Assembly (NCBI GenBank): GCA_937874515.1
Contig: CALNBV010000236.1
Location: 3,203 to 67,202, forward strand
DNA from: an uncultured Paenibacillaceae bacterium
GTDB lineage: Bacteria; Bacillota; Bacilli; Aneurinibacillales; Aneurinibacillaceae
DNA length: 64,000 nucleotides
Direction: 5' to 3'
The notes under the pieces: model-generated
What the model was told of the DNA's origin: nothing
Seen by the model: the letters and a program-made list of their open reading frames with translations, nothing else
Database searches by the model: none
Shown here: positions 52,112 to 61,904 of the stretch, piece by piece
How positions within the stretch are numbered: position 1 is the stretch's first letter
How the letters are laid out: each line of letters begins with the position of its first letter
Position numbers and translations under genes: made by a program

Positions 52112-53729
52112 CTTCATTCGAACTTTGCTCCTCCAATACTCCATCTTCAATAGATTGAACAATATGCTTACGCCAAACCAAATCATCCTGTTTAGGGAAG
52201 TCTTCCCTAAAATGGCCGCCACGGCTTTCTTCCCGTAATAATGCAGCATTAGCAACAAGAACTGCGATGGTTAATAAATTGAGATATTCAAACTCTGCAA
52301 TATTGTCCATTTTATTGCGGAAGGCTTTGGCATATCGTTCTAATTCCTTCACAGCTTTAATTAAGCCTCTTTCATTTCTTTTAATCCCTACATGGCGAAG
52401 CATTAATTTTTGCAGGCGAAGGCGTTTTTCCATTACATTATCTGTACTCATGGTTTGCTGTCTCATTAGCGAGAAAGAAACGGAGGGAATTCCCTCAGGC
52501 AAAGGAGGAATGTCCTCTAATTTATCAGCAATTCTCTTTCCGAATACAAGTGCTTCAGCCAGAGAGTTGCTTGCTAAACGATTTGCTCCGTGAACTCCCG
52601 TACAGGATACTTCACCACAGGAAAATAATCGTGGAGTTGCCGTTTCCCCGTTGGTGTCTGTTTTAATGCCCCCCATAATGTAATGGGCAGCTGGGGCAAC
52701 AGGAATCCAATCTGTTACCATATCCAGTCCATAACGAAGGCATTCCTTGTAAATAGTAGGAAAACGATTTTTAATAAGTTCTTCGGATTCATGGGTAATA
52801 TCTAAATAAACGTATGTAGAACCGGTTTCTTCCATTTCTGAGACAATGGCTCTCGCCACAATATCACGGGGAGCCAATTCTTTCTGGGGATGGTATTTTT
52901 GCATAAACCGTTCCCCATTAATGTTACGCAAAACAGCCCCTTCTCCCCGCACTGCCTCAGATATTAAAAATCGAGGTGCCCCTGGATAGAATAGGGCGGT
53001 CGGATGGAATTGGATAAATTCAACATCCTTTATATAGGCCCCTGCCCGGTAAGCCATGGCCATTCCATCACCTGTTGCAATTTCAGGATTGGTGGTGTAG
53101 CGATATAATTGACCCGCTCCCCCGGTAGAAAGAATGGTTGCTTTGGCGCGGATGAATACACGCTCCCCTTCAGGACGCATAACAATGGCACCAATGCACT
53201 CCCCTTGATGGGTCATAAGATCTATGGTGAAGTGGTTTTCTAAAATGGTAATCCGTTTATTATTTTTAGCCACCTCAGAAAGGGCACGGACAATTTCCGC
53301 CCCTGTTGCATCCCCATTGGCATGAAGAATTCTTCTTTTACTATGGGCTCCTTCTTTCGTAAGAGCCAATTTGCCATCTTCCCTATCAAACATTGTACCC
53401 ATTTTAATTATATCTCTAATACATGAAGGTCCTTCATTTACCAGGATGTCTACAGCTTCATGGGAACAAATTCCTGCCCCTGCAATCAAGGTATCCTGGC
53501 GGTGAAGTTCCGGAGAATCTGATTTAGACGTAACTGCCGCAATCCCCCCCTGGGCATGCTGGGTATTACTTTGTGTCAAAGAAGTCTTACTAATTAATGT
53601 AACATCATGATGTTCACTGATTTTAATGGCCGTATAAAGGCCTGCTGCTCCGGAACCAATAATAAGAATATCTGTCTCCACTTTTTCTAATTCTGCAAGT
53701 TTAAAATCGATGACATACCTGGGTACCAT
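52104..53729 (-). CDS. nadB: L-aspartate oxidase
   Basis: 541 residues; flavoprotein that oxidises aspartate to iminoaspartate. The FAD-binding DILIIGSGAAGLYTAIKI, HAQGGIAAV, GAHSKRRILHANGDATG, QFHPTALFYPG, and SCGEVSCTGVHGANRLASNS are typical. The C-terminal helical domain is complete. It follows nadA by 34 bp. Confidence 0.97.
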   Translation of the reverse strand: MVPRYVIDFKLAELEKVETDILIIGSGAAGLYTAIKISEHHDVTLISKTSLTQSNTQHAQGGIAAVTSKSDSPELHRQDTLIAGAGICSHEAVDILVNEGPSCIRDIIKMGTMFDREDGKLALTKEGAHSKRRILHANGDATGAEIVRALSEVAKNNKRITILENHFTIDLMTHQGECIGAIVMRPEGERVFIRAKATILSTGGAGQLYRYTTNPEIATGDGMAMAYRAGAYIKDVEFIQFHPTALFYPGAPRFLISEAVRGEGAVLRNINGERFMQKYHPQKELAPRDIVARAIVSEMEETGSTYVYLDITHESEELIKNRFPTIYKECLRYGLDMVTDWIPVAPAAHYIMGGIKTDTNGETATPRLFSCGEVSCTGVHGANRLASNSLAEALVFGKRIADKLEDIPPLPEGIPSVSFSLMRQQTMSTDNVMEKRLRLQKLMLRHVGIKRNERGLIKAVKELERYAKAFRNKMDNIAEFEYLNLLTIAVLVANAALLREESRGGHFREDFPKQDDLVWRKHIVQSIEDGVLEEQSSNEDE

Positions 53730-53763
53730 TCTTCAATAACCTTCTCTCAGTTCTCTTTAGGAT

Positions 53764-54708
53764 TTATTTTGCTTCCACGAGAAGCATCCGCTCTAAAGAA
53801 GCACGTGCTTTATCTGCCACTTCTTCAGGAACATAAATTTGCGGTTGCATGGTTTCTAAACAATCAACGACTTTCTTTAAATTATTCACTTTCATATTAG
53901 GACAAACTAAATATTTTGAAGCGAAATAAAACTCTTTATCGGGACTTTCTTTACGAAGCTGGTATCCAACCCCTTCTTCCGTTCCCACGATAAATTGTTT
54001 TTTATTTGATTCTCGGCAATACTTGATAATCCCGGTTGTGCTTCCTACATAATCCCCTAAAGCCACAACTTCAGGGCGACATTCGGGGTGAACGACAAAT
54101 TCCGCTTCTGGATGTTCAGCTTTTAAACGTTGAACATCTTCAACCGTTAACTGGTCATGGGTATTGCAATAGCCTTCCCAAATAATGAATTTCTTGTCCG
54201 TAAATTGGGATACCCAGTTCCCCAGGTTTTTATCAGGAACCCAAATAATTTCCTTTTGATCCACTGATTCTATTACATAACGTGCATTTGAAGATGTACA
54301 ACAAATATCTGTTTCTGCTTTCACATCAGCAGATGTATTTATATAAGCCACAACAGTGGCATTAGGATATTCTTTTTTTAATTTCTTCAATCCATCTACA
54401 TTTACCATATCCGCCATAGGACAACCTGCACGTTCATCAGGTATTAAAACTGTCTTTTCCATGTTAAGGATTTTGGCACTTTCACCCATAAAATGAACAC
54501 CACAAAATACAATAACGTCCGCATCCGTCGTTTTCGCCTTTTGTGCCAGACCAAAGGAATCCCCAAGAAAGTCTGCGATTTCTTGAATTTCAGGCCGCTG
54601 GTAATAGTGGGCCAGAATTATGGCGTTTTTCTCTTTTTTTAATTGCAGAATTCGTTCACGCAATTCCTTATTTCGCTGTTCTTTCTTCTGTATTGCCATT
54701 GATTCCAT
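53764..54708 (-). CDS. nadA: Quinolinate synthase A
   Basis: About 314 residues; a 4Fe-4S enzyme that condenses iminoaspartate with dihydroxyacetone phosphate to quinolinate. Likely cluster cysteines lie in VIVFCGVHFMGE, DICCTSSNARYV and VHPECRPEV. LAHYYQRPEIQEIADFLGDS is the substrate-binding start. I favour the ATG at 54708, about 11 nt after GGAGG; in-frame ATGs at 54726 and 54699 are alternatives. It heads the nad operon. Confidence 0.95.
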   Translation of the reverse strand: MESMAIQKKEQRNKELRERILQLKKEKNAIILAHYYQRPEIQEIADFLGDSFGLAQKAKTTDADVIVFCGVHFMGESAKILNMEKTVLIPDERAGCPMADMVNVDGLKKLKKEYPNATVVAYINTSADVKAETDICCTSSNARYVIESVDQKEIIWVPDKNLGNWVSQFTDKKFIIWEGYCNTHDQLTVEDVQRLKAEHPEAEFVVHPECRPEVVALGDYVGSTTGIIKYCRESNKKQFIVGTEEGVGYQLRKESPDKEFYFASKYLVCPNMKVNNLKKVVDCLETMQPQIYVPEEVADKARASLERMLLVEAK

Positions 54709-54784
54709 TTTCTTCACATCCTCCATCCAGGTCCAATTATGTTTATAATACCGTTAATGATAGGAATTGTATACACAATTAAGG

Positions 54785-54814
54785 TGAAAAGCCCCCCTAG
54801 TAAGGGAGGCTTGA
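54785..54814 (-). terminator. Terminator after ftsH
   Basis: AAGCCTCCC and GGGGGGCTT pair (one G-U) around TTACTA, followed by TTCACC. The T-tract is short but the stem is strong; it separates ftsH from nadA. Confidence 0.65.
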
Positions 54815-54828
54815 CTTTTCATTTCTTC

Positions 54829-56760
54829 CTATTTACGTTCTGAATCACTATCGATTCCTGGGAATGGAGCGGATGTTTCAGATTTACCAGTAATTTGCAC
54901 AACTACATCTCCACCAGTTGGTTCATCAACATCTTTTTCTGATCTAGTAAAGGAACCTGTTTCAATAATGCTTTTAATTTGAGTGGCATCCAGGGTTTCA
55001 ACTTCAAGAAGGGCTGTAGCAATTGCATCCAATTTATCTCTCTTTTCCGTTAACAATTGGTTACAACGCTCATAGCAATCCCGGATAATACTTTGAATTT
55101 CCTGGTCAATTTGGCGAGCTGTTTCATCACTATAGTTTTGCTCGTGTCCAAGGTCTCTGCCTAAGAAAACTTGGCCCTGGCTACGCCCAAATTGCATCGG
55201 GCCTAAATTTGCACTCATCCCGAATTCCATAACCATTCTACGGGCAATGGATGTTGCTCTTTCAAAGTCGTTATGGGCCCCAGTACTTACTTCTTTAAGT
55301 ACCAGCTCTTCTGCTACCCTACCGCCTAATAGCCCAACAATTTTGTCTAACAAATCGGTCTTTGTAGCAAAATAACGGTCTTCTTTAGGCAGCATAATTG
55401 TATAACCGCCTGCAGAACCACGAGGAATAATGGTTACTTTATGAACCATGTCTGCATTTTTTAAGAAGTATCCTACAATAGTGTGCCCTGCTTCATGGAA
55501 GGCAACCAATTTTTTCTCATCTTCTGTAATAATACGGGATTTCTTTTCCGGTCCAGCAATAACCCGGTCAATAGCATCATCAATTTCGTTCATTTCAATT
55601 TTCTTCTTATTTTTGCGAGCAGCCAGTAAGGCTGCTTCATTAAGAACATTCTCTAAATCTGCACCGGTAAAACCTGGTGTCCGTTGTGCAACCACATGAA
55701 GATCAATGTCCCCACCTAAGGGCTTATTGCGTGCATGTACCCCAAGTACAGCTTCCCGACCCTTAATGTCTGGACGGTCAACAGTAATTTGACGGTCAAA
55801 ACGACCTGGACGAAGAAGTGCTGGGTCAAGAATGTCAGGACGGTTGGTTGCTGCAACAATGATAATTCCTTCATTGTGGCTAAACCCATCCATTTCTACA
55901 AGTAATTGGTTTAAGGTTTGTTCCCGTTCATCGTGTCCGCCACCTAATCCGGCACCACGTTGACGGCCCACTGCATCAATTTCATCGATAAAAATGATAC
56001 ATGGAGCATTTTTCTTCGCGTTTTCAAATAAATCACGAACCCTGGAGGCCCCAACCCCAACGAACATTTCAACAAAATCTGAACCGCTTATTGTAAAGAA
56101 TGGAACACCTGCTTCACCAGCTACTGCCCGTGCCAACAAGGTTTTCCCTGTTCCAGGAGGCCCAACTAAAAGAACCCCTTTAGGAATTCTTGCTCCCAGG
56201 GCTGAGAATTTACGGGGATCTTTAAGAAACTCAACAACTTCTACTAGTTCCGCTTTTTCTTCATCAGCACCGGCAACATCATTAAATGTAACTTTTTTCT
56301 TCTCATCATTGTATAGGCGGGCTTTGCTTTTGCCGAAGTTCATCACCCGGTTGCCCCCACCCTGAGCCTGATTAAACAAGAAGAAGAATAGGATGAATAT
56401 GATCACAAAAGGAATAATGGAAGTAAGAAAAGTAAGCCAGACTGAATCACCTTTCTGTTCCAGGTATTCTTCTTTTGTTATTTTGGCATCTTCTAATTTT
56501 TTCAAAAGGTCCTGATTGTCATACAATGGACCATTTGTATAGAAATTGCTGCCACTTTTTAATTTACCCATAATAGAATATGTACCCCGATCGGGTCGAA
56601 TCTGAACCTCGGTTACTTGACCCTGGCTGAGGTACTGGCGAAACTGATTATAGGGGATTTTCGTTGTTTCCGGCCCCTGATTGGTTAGAAAGTTAACTAC
56701 CCCGATCACTACAAGAAAAATTAGTAAATAAAAACCTGTATTTCGGAAAAAACGACTCAT
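54829..56760 (-). CDS. ftsH: ATP-dependent zinc metalloprotease FtsH
   Basis: 643 residues. Two N-terminal membrane segments (about 9-27 and 109-129) flank an extracytoplasmic domain; the AAA+ module has GPPGTGKT (200-207), FIDEIDAVGRQRG and the arginine fingers in RPGRFDRQ; the zinc site is HEAGH (422-426). The C-terminal tail is disordered and acidic. It degrades membrane and short-lived proteins and is needed for sporulation in Bacillus. A candidate promoter lies directly upstream. Confidence 0.98.
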   Translation of the reverse strand: MSRFFRNTGFYLLIFLVVIGVVNFLTNQGPETTKIPYNQFRQYLSQGQVTEVQIRPDRGTYSIMGKLKSGSNFYTNGPLYDNQDLLKKLEDAKITKEEYLEQKGDSVWLTFLTSIIPFVIIFILFFFLFNQAQGGGNRVMNFGKSKARLYNDEKKKVTFNDVAGADEEKAELVEVVEFLKDPRKFSALGARIPKGVLLVGPPGTGKTLLARAVAGEAGVPFFTISGSDFVEMFVGVGASRVRDLFENAKKNAPCIIFIDEIDAVGRQRGAGLGGGHDEREQTLNQLLVEMDGFSHNEGIIIVAATNRPDILDPALLRPGRFDRQITVDRPDIKGREAVLGVHARNKPLGGDIDLHVVAQRTPGFTGADLENVLNEAALLAARKNKKKIEMNEIDDAIDRVIAGPEKKSRIITEDEKKLVAFHEAGHTIVGYFLKNADMVHKVTIIPRGSAGGYTIMLPKEDRYFATKTDLLDKIVGLLGGRVAEELVLKEVSTGAHNDFERATSIARRMVMEFGMSANLGPMQFGRSQGQVFLGRDLGHEQNYSDETARQIDQEIQSIIRDCYERCNQLLTEKRDKLDAIATALLEVETLDATQIKSIIETGSFTRSEKDVDEPTGGDVVVQITGKSETSAPFPGIDSDSERK

Positions 56761-56794
56761 ACCTTACCTCCTCTCGTGCCAACACACAGTCACT

Positions 56795-56823
56795 ATTTTA
56801 CCAAACAATAATTCATGTCACAA
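56795..56823 (-). promoter_or_regulatory. Candidate ftsH promoter
   Basis: TTGTGA (56818-56823), a 17-bp spacer and TAAAAT (56795-56800) with TGG before it. It lies between hpt and ftsH. Confidence 0.5.
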
Positions 56824-56833
56824 CTTTCCAGTA

Positions 56834-57370
56834 CTATTGATAGACTTTTTCTTTTAGTATGCCTATATAGGGGATGTTGCGATATTTGCCTGCATAATCA
56901 AGGCCATATCCTACTACAAAGGCATCAGGAATTTGAAACCCGCAATAATCAGGGTAAAGTTCCACTGTTCTGCGAGAAGGCTTATCTAATAGTGAAACCA
57001 CTTTCACTGTTGCGGCATTCCTGCGATCCAGAACATCTATTAGATAACTTAAAGTTAAACCCGAATCAATGATATCTTCCACGATTATCACGTGGCGATT
57101 TTCCACTGAAGAATCAAGATCTTTAACAATACGGACAACCCCTGAAGAACGGGTAGCATTTCCATAACTGGATACAGCCATAAAGTCAATTTCAAGGGGG
57201 ATGGTCATATCCCGTATTAAATCAGTCATAAATACAACTGCTCCACGCAGTACACAAATGACTAATGGGTTCTTCCCTTGATAATCCGTAGAAAGGACCC
57301 TGCCAAGTTCTTGAATCTTAGCTTTTATTTGTTCCGCAGTTAACAAAACTTCCTGAATATCATTTTCCAT
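56834..57370 (-). CDS. hpt: Hypoxanthine phosphoribosyltransferase
   Basis: 178 residues; salvages hypoxanthine and guanine with PRPP. The PRPP-binding motif HVIIVEDIIDSGLTL (about 93-107), VICVLRGAVVFMTDLIR and the flexible-loop dipeptide region SSYGNATRSSG are present. It follows tilS by 18 bp; in Bacillus TilS and HprT form a complex and act together. Confidence 0.97.
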   Translation of the reverse strand: MENDIQEVLLTAEQIKAKIQELGRVLSTDYQGKNPLVICVLRGAVVFMTDLIRDMTIPLEIDFMAVSSYGNATRSSGVVRIVKDLDSSVENRHVIIVEDIIDSGLTLSYLIDVLDRRNAATVKVVSLLDKPSRRTVELYPDYCGFQIPDAFVVGYGLDYAGKYRNIPYIGILKEKVYQ

Positions 57371-57388
57371 GTTAACTTAAAACGCCTC

Positions 57389-58777
57389 CTATTGCATTTC
57401 AACGAGAAGTCCCTCTTTCCCTTCTAGCGAGGTTAGACTGAGATTAGATTTCCTCAATTCGGGAATCCATAGAACCTTTTCCTCATCTGTTAAAAGAGGA
57501 ATCCTTTCCCTTTGCAATTTCGGGATTTTCTCATCAATAAATAATTCTTTAATCTTTCTACTTCCAGTCATACCAATTATGTTTATCCGATCGCCTGGCT
57601 GGCGGCTTCGAATAAATAACTCGCCTTTAATCCTCTGAGGATCAAGGAGTATTTTATCTGGAGTCATTTCATGAGAATTGCAATCCCCTTTTACCAACGT
57701 TGTGATAAAAGTGCGCCCGATTTCAGGTACATAGATCCGACCTGGAATAGGAAGAGGATATAGATAAGGAGTTTGGGTCTCACATACATTCCCCAGAGAA
57801 AAAACCACATGGTTATATTCACGATGCACCATAATTGTCCCTGGTAAATCCAGACTGGCAGAAGGTGATGAAGAATACATGATTTCTCTACAATCTTCAA
57901 TATGTTTGAAATGAATCTGTTTAGATTTTCCTGTTAGATAACTTAATATTAGTTTAATCATTCTCCTTTGTAAAGCAAGGTGGAAACTTAGAAACTCTTT
58001 TTGTTTAATAATTATTTTATTCAATTCTTGATTGACTATGATTTCATTTAAATGGTCTTTCGCAAGTGAGTCCATGAACTCATTCTCATGGTAAATCAGA
58101 GAAGAGAGATGTGTGATGCTTTGGGTTATTTCTGGATTTTCCTTTTTAATCAAGGGAACAATCTGTAAACGGATTCGATTGCGGGTATATTTTTCGCTTA
58201 AATTGCTTTGGTCTAATCTTGGCTGAAGATGATGTTTTAAACAATAGTTATCAATATCACTACGGGTAATTCGTAACAGAGGCCGAATGAGTGGAATCCC
58301 TTCATCCAATCGTTTCATGGGAATACCTGCAAGTCCTTCCAGACCAGAACCGCGAATGATTCGCATGAGTAGGGTTTCAACCTGGTCATCCGCCTGATGA
58401 GCTGTCGCAATCATGCTTTTTGAATACTTTCCTGCAACTTCTCTTAAAAAGCCATATCGTAAAATTCGTGCTGCTTCCTGTGGCCCTAATCCCCATTCCT
58501 TCATCCATTCTGGAACATTAATTTTCTTTAAATGGGAAGGGATTTTTAATGCTGTCGCTATCTTTTCTACGTAAGAGGCATCTGCATCAGCATCTTTGCC
58601 ACGAAACCCATGATTTAAATGGGCAGCAACCACATTCCACTGGTAATGGGATTGCAACTGGCAAAGCCCATGCAAAAGAGCGATGGAATCAGGTCCCCCT
58701 GAGACAGCCACTATAATTGTATCCCCCCGTTCAATTAATTTTTCTTCTAGAATAGTTTGTTCCAACTGCTTTAACAC
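57389..58777 (-). CDS. tilS: tRNA(Ile)-lysidine synthase
   Basis: 462 residues. It converts C34 of the CAU-anticodon tRNA-Ile to lysidine so that it reads AUA. The PP-loop VAVSGGPDSIALLHGL lies at about 24-39, followed by AAHLNHGFRGKDADADA and ATAHQADDQVETLLMRIIRGSG. The C-terminal domain has SRQPGDRINIIGMTGSRKIKELFIDEKIP-like sequence, typical of the family. It is essential in most bacteria and lies between spoIIE and hpt; B. subtilis has two further genes in this gap. Confidence 0.96.
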   Translation of the reverse strand: MLKQLEQTILEEKLIERGDTIIVAVSGGPDSIALLHGLCQLQSHYQWNVVAAHLNHGFRGKDADADASYVEKIATALKIPSHLKKINVPEWMKEWGLGPQEAARILRYGFLREVAGKYSKSMIATAHQADDQVETLLMRIIRGSGLEGLAGIPMKRLDEGIPLIRPLLRITRSDIDNYCLKHHLQPRLDQSNLSEKYTRNRIRLQIVPLIKKENPEITQSITHLSSLIYHENEFMDSLAKDHLNEIIVNQELNKIIIKQKEFLSFHLALQRRMIKLILSYLTGKSKQIHFKHIEDCREIMYSSSPSASLDLPGTIMVHREYNHVVFSLGNVCETQTPYLYPLPIPGRIYVPEIGRTFITTLVKGDCNSHEMTPDKILLDPQRIKGELFIRSRQPGDRINIIGMTGSRKIKELFIDEKIPKLQRERIPLLTDEEKVLWIPELRKSNLSLTSLEGKEGLLVEMQ

Positions 58778-58835
58778 TTTTTCACCTTCAATATAATAAA
58801 TATGTACGGATTAAACCTGTTCAAGTTTCAAAGAG

Positions 58836-58879
58836 AGTAAAGCCAATGCCTTATTTATACCTCTGGCAAAGGCTTTACT
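58836..58879 (-). terminator. Hairpin after spoIIE
   Basis: AGTAAAGCC and GGCTTTACT pair, with an inner TGCC/GGCA stem after a mismatch. The downstream CTCTCTTTG is a poor T-tract. It may be a weak terminator or a processing site between spoIIE and tilS. Confidence 0.4.
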
Positions 58880-58918
58880 TCCATTATTATTTTCCCAGTA
58901 GATGCTTTTGAATTAAAT

Positions 58919-61387
58919 CTAACTAACATACTTGGGCCGTTCAATTTTTGGCGCATTAGGGATTGATATGGTTGCCCATTCAGCTTCGTAACGCTCCATG
59001 TGAGCCACCATTACGGTCATATCATCTTTGATTTCACCATAATGTTGGCGAATCACTAATTCTAATAATAAATCAGCAATTTCCTGAGGATTGTCTGTTT
59101 TTAATTCAGAAATCTTCCTCTTCATCCATAAATTTTTATTCTCAACAGAAAGGGCGGCATCATAAATCCCATCTGTAATCATAATTAACAAATCGCCAGG
59201 TTGCAATGAATACTGTACCACATCTACATCAATTTCATCGATAATTCCTATGGGCAAGTTATTTGCCGAAATAGGAATCACTTCATCCCCCCTTTTAATA
59301 AAGCTAGGTGTTGAACCTGTTTTGATAAACTTTGTTTGTCCAGAATGTAAATCTACCAGAGCAAGATCTACAGTAGCAAAAACTTCATCAGGTGACCGTA
59401 AAGACAGAACAGTATTAATTGATTTGATACAAAGGGTCTCATCAAGTCCTAATTCAAGCAACTGCTGCAATAATTCTAAAGTTGAAGAACTCTCCATATA
59501 CGCCCTCTCTCCATTTCCCATCCCATCACTCATGGCCAAAGCAACTTTTCCTCCCCCAATGTCCATAATTTTAAAGCAGTCACCAGAAAGCAATTGTCCC
59601 CCCTTTGCAGCGCCCGCTACACCAGTAGAAACCTGTAATTCAGGGGCAGAGCCCAGAGTGATTTTACAAAAACCTCCTTTTTCTTCACACTCTATTTCCT
59701 TAACCATAATTCTCTCACCAAGCAAATCAGACAAAAGGGGAGCGATAATCTTCTCACATTCCTCCCTCCCATAGAAACTAGGCTGACTTATTTCTATATC
59801 AACAGCTCCCTCTTCAAGGTTTAAAATATCGATGTTGCGTATGGATAATCCTAAACCTTCAAGTAAAAATACAATTTGCTGTTCCTGTTCAAAATGGTGA
59901 GTCCCTTCTTTGTTTACTTCATCTGAGAAATTATGAATCACTCTTGATATCCCGGCTAATTGGGCGGCAACAAGCCTTTTGCTTTCATAAATTTGCCTTT
60001 TTAAACGAAGTTGGTTATACCATTGTTCGTGCTCCTGATTTATGTTTCTACGTACCAGTTCTTGTTTGACACATTTTCTACGAAAATCAACAGGTAGGTC
60101 TTCCTCTGCAAGATCTCCATTTTTTTCGATGCGGTTAATCATTTCTGAAAAAGAAGCATAGGTTTTATCCAGATCCCTTTCCCAACACTGGTCTTTTTTC
60201 CAACACCTCATACATGATTGTTTAGACACTAATGATATAAATTCTTCTACCTGCCCCCCCTGCTTTATTTTTTCTTCATTGTCATGAAAGAGAAAGCTTT
60301 CCGACAGTTTTACAAATAGTTTTGAAAATTGTTCCATCTTGCTTACAGTTAACTCACGCATATGCATTAAATATTGATGATGGGTTTCAGAATTTTCACT
60401 GGTCCCTGGAATGTACTTGGCAATCTCCCCTTTCAATTTTCGTGGTGTAATCAAGAATAAGAACACAGCACATAAGGTCTCGATAAAAGATTGAATCATC
60501 TCTCTTTGTTCCCCGGCATATACTGTAAGAATGGATGATCCAATAAGAAAACCAAAAGCGACAGACCACCTTCTCCCCTCTTTTAGTAATCCCCCAAGTA
60601 AACCAGAGAAGCCGAGGAGGCTTATTTGGTACACGGAGGCTAAATTGGACAGGCTTAATACCATACCTGTTATAATCCCCACAGAAGCCCCAATCGTTCC
60701 CCCACCAACTGCTGCAAACAATAGCACCAGATAACGGGACAATATATTTTCAATGGAAATATCCTTAATAGACCAGCCAACTGTCCCTGTTAAGATGGAC
60801 GCCAGCAAAATAATAAGGCAGATAATCTCTTCAGTGCGCCACTTATGATGAATTCTCCTTGAAGTAATAATGGGAATGGATTGAATAAAAATAAATGTAA
60901 GAATCATCGCAAGGATGCCTTCAACCCCATTCATTAGCAAATTATACGCCGTCATTTTTCCGCTTACATAATCGATGGCCGTTCGGCTCAGGAGGACTGC
61001 GAGAAGTACCAGAATTGGACTGTGGTTGAGTTCTAATTTTTTTCTTCGCTCTAATCCCTTTAATGCAATTATAGCCAAAGCCATCCCCGCAAAATTTGCC
61101 CCGGCAATACCCCATGATTGGGTAGCGCCCCCAATAGAAAGCCCCAGAAAAATTAAAAACAATCGGTTTCGCCGCAAAAAATACATGACAATAAAGTATG
61201 GAATAGCAAATGGAGATAACTCTTGCAAAATAAGTGCCCGTCCCAGCAGAATACCCATTGCGATTTGAAAAATACTCCACTGATACGAAGTAATCCAAAT
61301 CCATCTCCTACCCTTCTCTGTTGCTTCTTGAATTGGTGAAAAAATACCCGGACGTTGATTATTCATGAACGTTTCCGTCCGAATCAT
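58919..61387 (-). CDS. spoIIE: Stage II sporulation protein E (serine phosphatase)
   Basis: About 822 residues. The first 330 hold about ten membrane segments; a central regulatory and oligomerisation region with CMRCWKKDQCWERD follows; the C-terminal PP2C domain (about 590-800) has KIMDIGGGKVALAMSDGMGNG, LVDLHSGQTKFIKTGSTPSF and LIMITDGIYDA, with metal-binding aspartates. SpoIIE dephosphorylates SpoIIAA to activate sigma-F in the forespore and joins the polar septum. I chose the ATG at 61387 with GGGTGGTG upstream. Its promoter has the features of Spo0A-activated genes. Confidence 0.96.
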   Translation of the reverse strand: MIRTETFMNNQRPGIFSPIQEATEKGRRWIWITSYQWSIFQIAMGILLGRALILQELSPFAIPYFIVMYFLRRNRLFLIFLGLSIGGATQSWGIAGANFAGMALAIIALKGLERRKKLELNHSPILVLLAVLLSRTAIDYVSGKMTAYNLLMNGVEGILAMILTFIFIQSIPIITSRRIHHKWRTEEIICLIILLASILTGTVGWSIKDISIENILSRYLVLLFAAVGGGTIGASVGIITGMVLSLSNLASVYQISLLGFSGLLGGLLKEGRRWSVAFGFLIGSSILTVYAGEQREMIQSFIETLCAVFLFLITPRKLKGEIAKYIPGTSENSETHHQYLMHMRELTVSKMEQFSKLFVKLSESFLFHDNEEKIKQGGQVEEFISLVSKQSCMRCWKKDQCWERDLDKTYASFSEMINRIEKNGDLAEEDLPVDFRRKCVKQELVRRNINQEHEQWYNQLRLKRQIYESKRLVAAQLAGISRVIHNFSDEVNKEGTHHFEQEQQIVFLLEGLGLSIRNIDILNLEEGAVDIEISQPSFYGREECEKIIAPLLSDLLGERIMVKEIECEEKGGFCKITLGSAPELQVSTGVAGAAKGGQLLSGDCFKIMDIGGGKVALAMSDGMGNGERAYMESSSTLELLQQLLELGLDETLCIKSINTVLSLRSPDEVFATVDLALVDLHSGQTKFIKTGSTPSFIKRGDEVIPISANNLPIGIIDEIDVDVVQYSLQPGDLLIMITDGIYDAALSVENKNLWMKRKISELKTDNPQEIADLLLELVIRQHYGEIKDDMTVMVAHMERYEAEWATISIPNAPKIERPKYVS

Positions 61388-61424
61388 CAAAACACCACCC
61401 GCCTATCAGATTTTTGTGATTTTC

Positions 61425-61491
61425 ATTATAAACATAGTATTAATTTAAAATCTGTCACAATTTGAAGACGAATTATAAAAATATTCCGACA
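61425..61491 (-). promoter_or_regulatory. spoIIE promoter with long spacer and possible Spo0A boxes
   Basis: GTGACA (61453-61458) and consensus TATAAT (61425-61430) are separated by 22 bp, longer than normal. Spo0A-activated sigma-A promoters such as spoIIG and spoIIE of B. subtilis have spacers of 21-22 bp. Two imperfect TGNCGAA-like boxes lie upstream: TGTCGGA (61485-61491, minus) and AGACGAA (61466-61472, plus), each with one mismatch. Confidence 0.5.
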
Positions 61492-61512
61492 ATTACTTCA
61501 ACAAATAAATAA

Positions 61513-61535
61513 GGGTACCCTCGGTACCCCCAAAA
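61513..61535 (-). terminator. Terminator after divIC
   Basis: GGGTACC and GGTACCC form a 7-bp stem (8 with flanking bases) around GAG, followed by TTATTTATTTG. Confidence 0.6.
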
Positions 61536-61549
61536 CTGATAAATTCAAT

Positions 61550-61876
61550 CTATTTTTTTTGTTGAGGTTGGTCATCAGGTGTAATAAACAAAACTTCTCC
61601 TTTTTTCGTATAGAAGAATTCCTGCCTTGCCAACTCTGCTACATATTTCTTATCTTGTAATTGCTTGACCCGTTTTTGTAATTCAACCTTTTCGGCATTT
61701 AATTGTTGGGCTTGTTTTTGTAAATCCGCTACTTTTTTCTGACTTTCTTTAATTTCTTCCCCTTGCTGGAAATAAGCAAAGCTACCCCACAGGAGAAATG
61801 CAAAGACAATGCTATATAACAAACGCAATCTCCTTTTTTTCCCTTTTACCCCATTTTGATTTTGCGATTGTTGCAT
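61550..61876 (-). CDS. divIC: Septum formation initiator DivIC
   Basis: 108 residues: a basic cytoplasmic N-terminus with VKGKKRRLRLLYS, one membrane segment (about 21-38), then a coiled coil rich in heptads (KVADLQKQAQQLNAEKVEL) and the family end LARQEFFYTKKGEVLFI. It forms the divisome subcomplex with FtsL and DivIB. It follows yabQ, as in Bacillus. Confidence 0.95.
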   Translation of the reverse strand: MQQSQNQNGVKGKKRRLRLLYSIVFAFLLWGSFAYFQQGEEIKESQKKVADLQKQAQQLNAEKVELQKRVKQLQDKKYVAELARQEFFYTKKGEVLFITPDDQPQQKK

Positions 61877-61904
61877 GTCTTGCTCCCCCCTAAACCTTGA
61901 TACC

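Noticed and set aside
52112..52258. 49-residue N-terminal extension of NadC
   Set aside because: It overlaps nadB in another frame, lacks similarity to NadC and has no ribosome site at its start.
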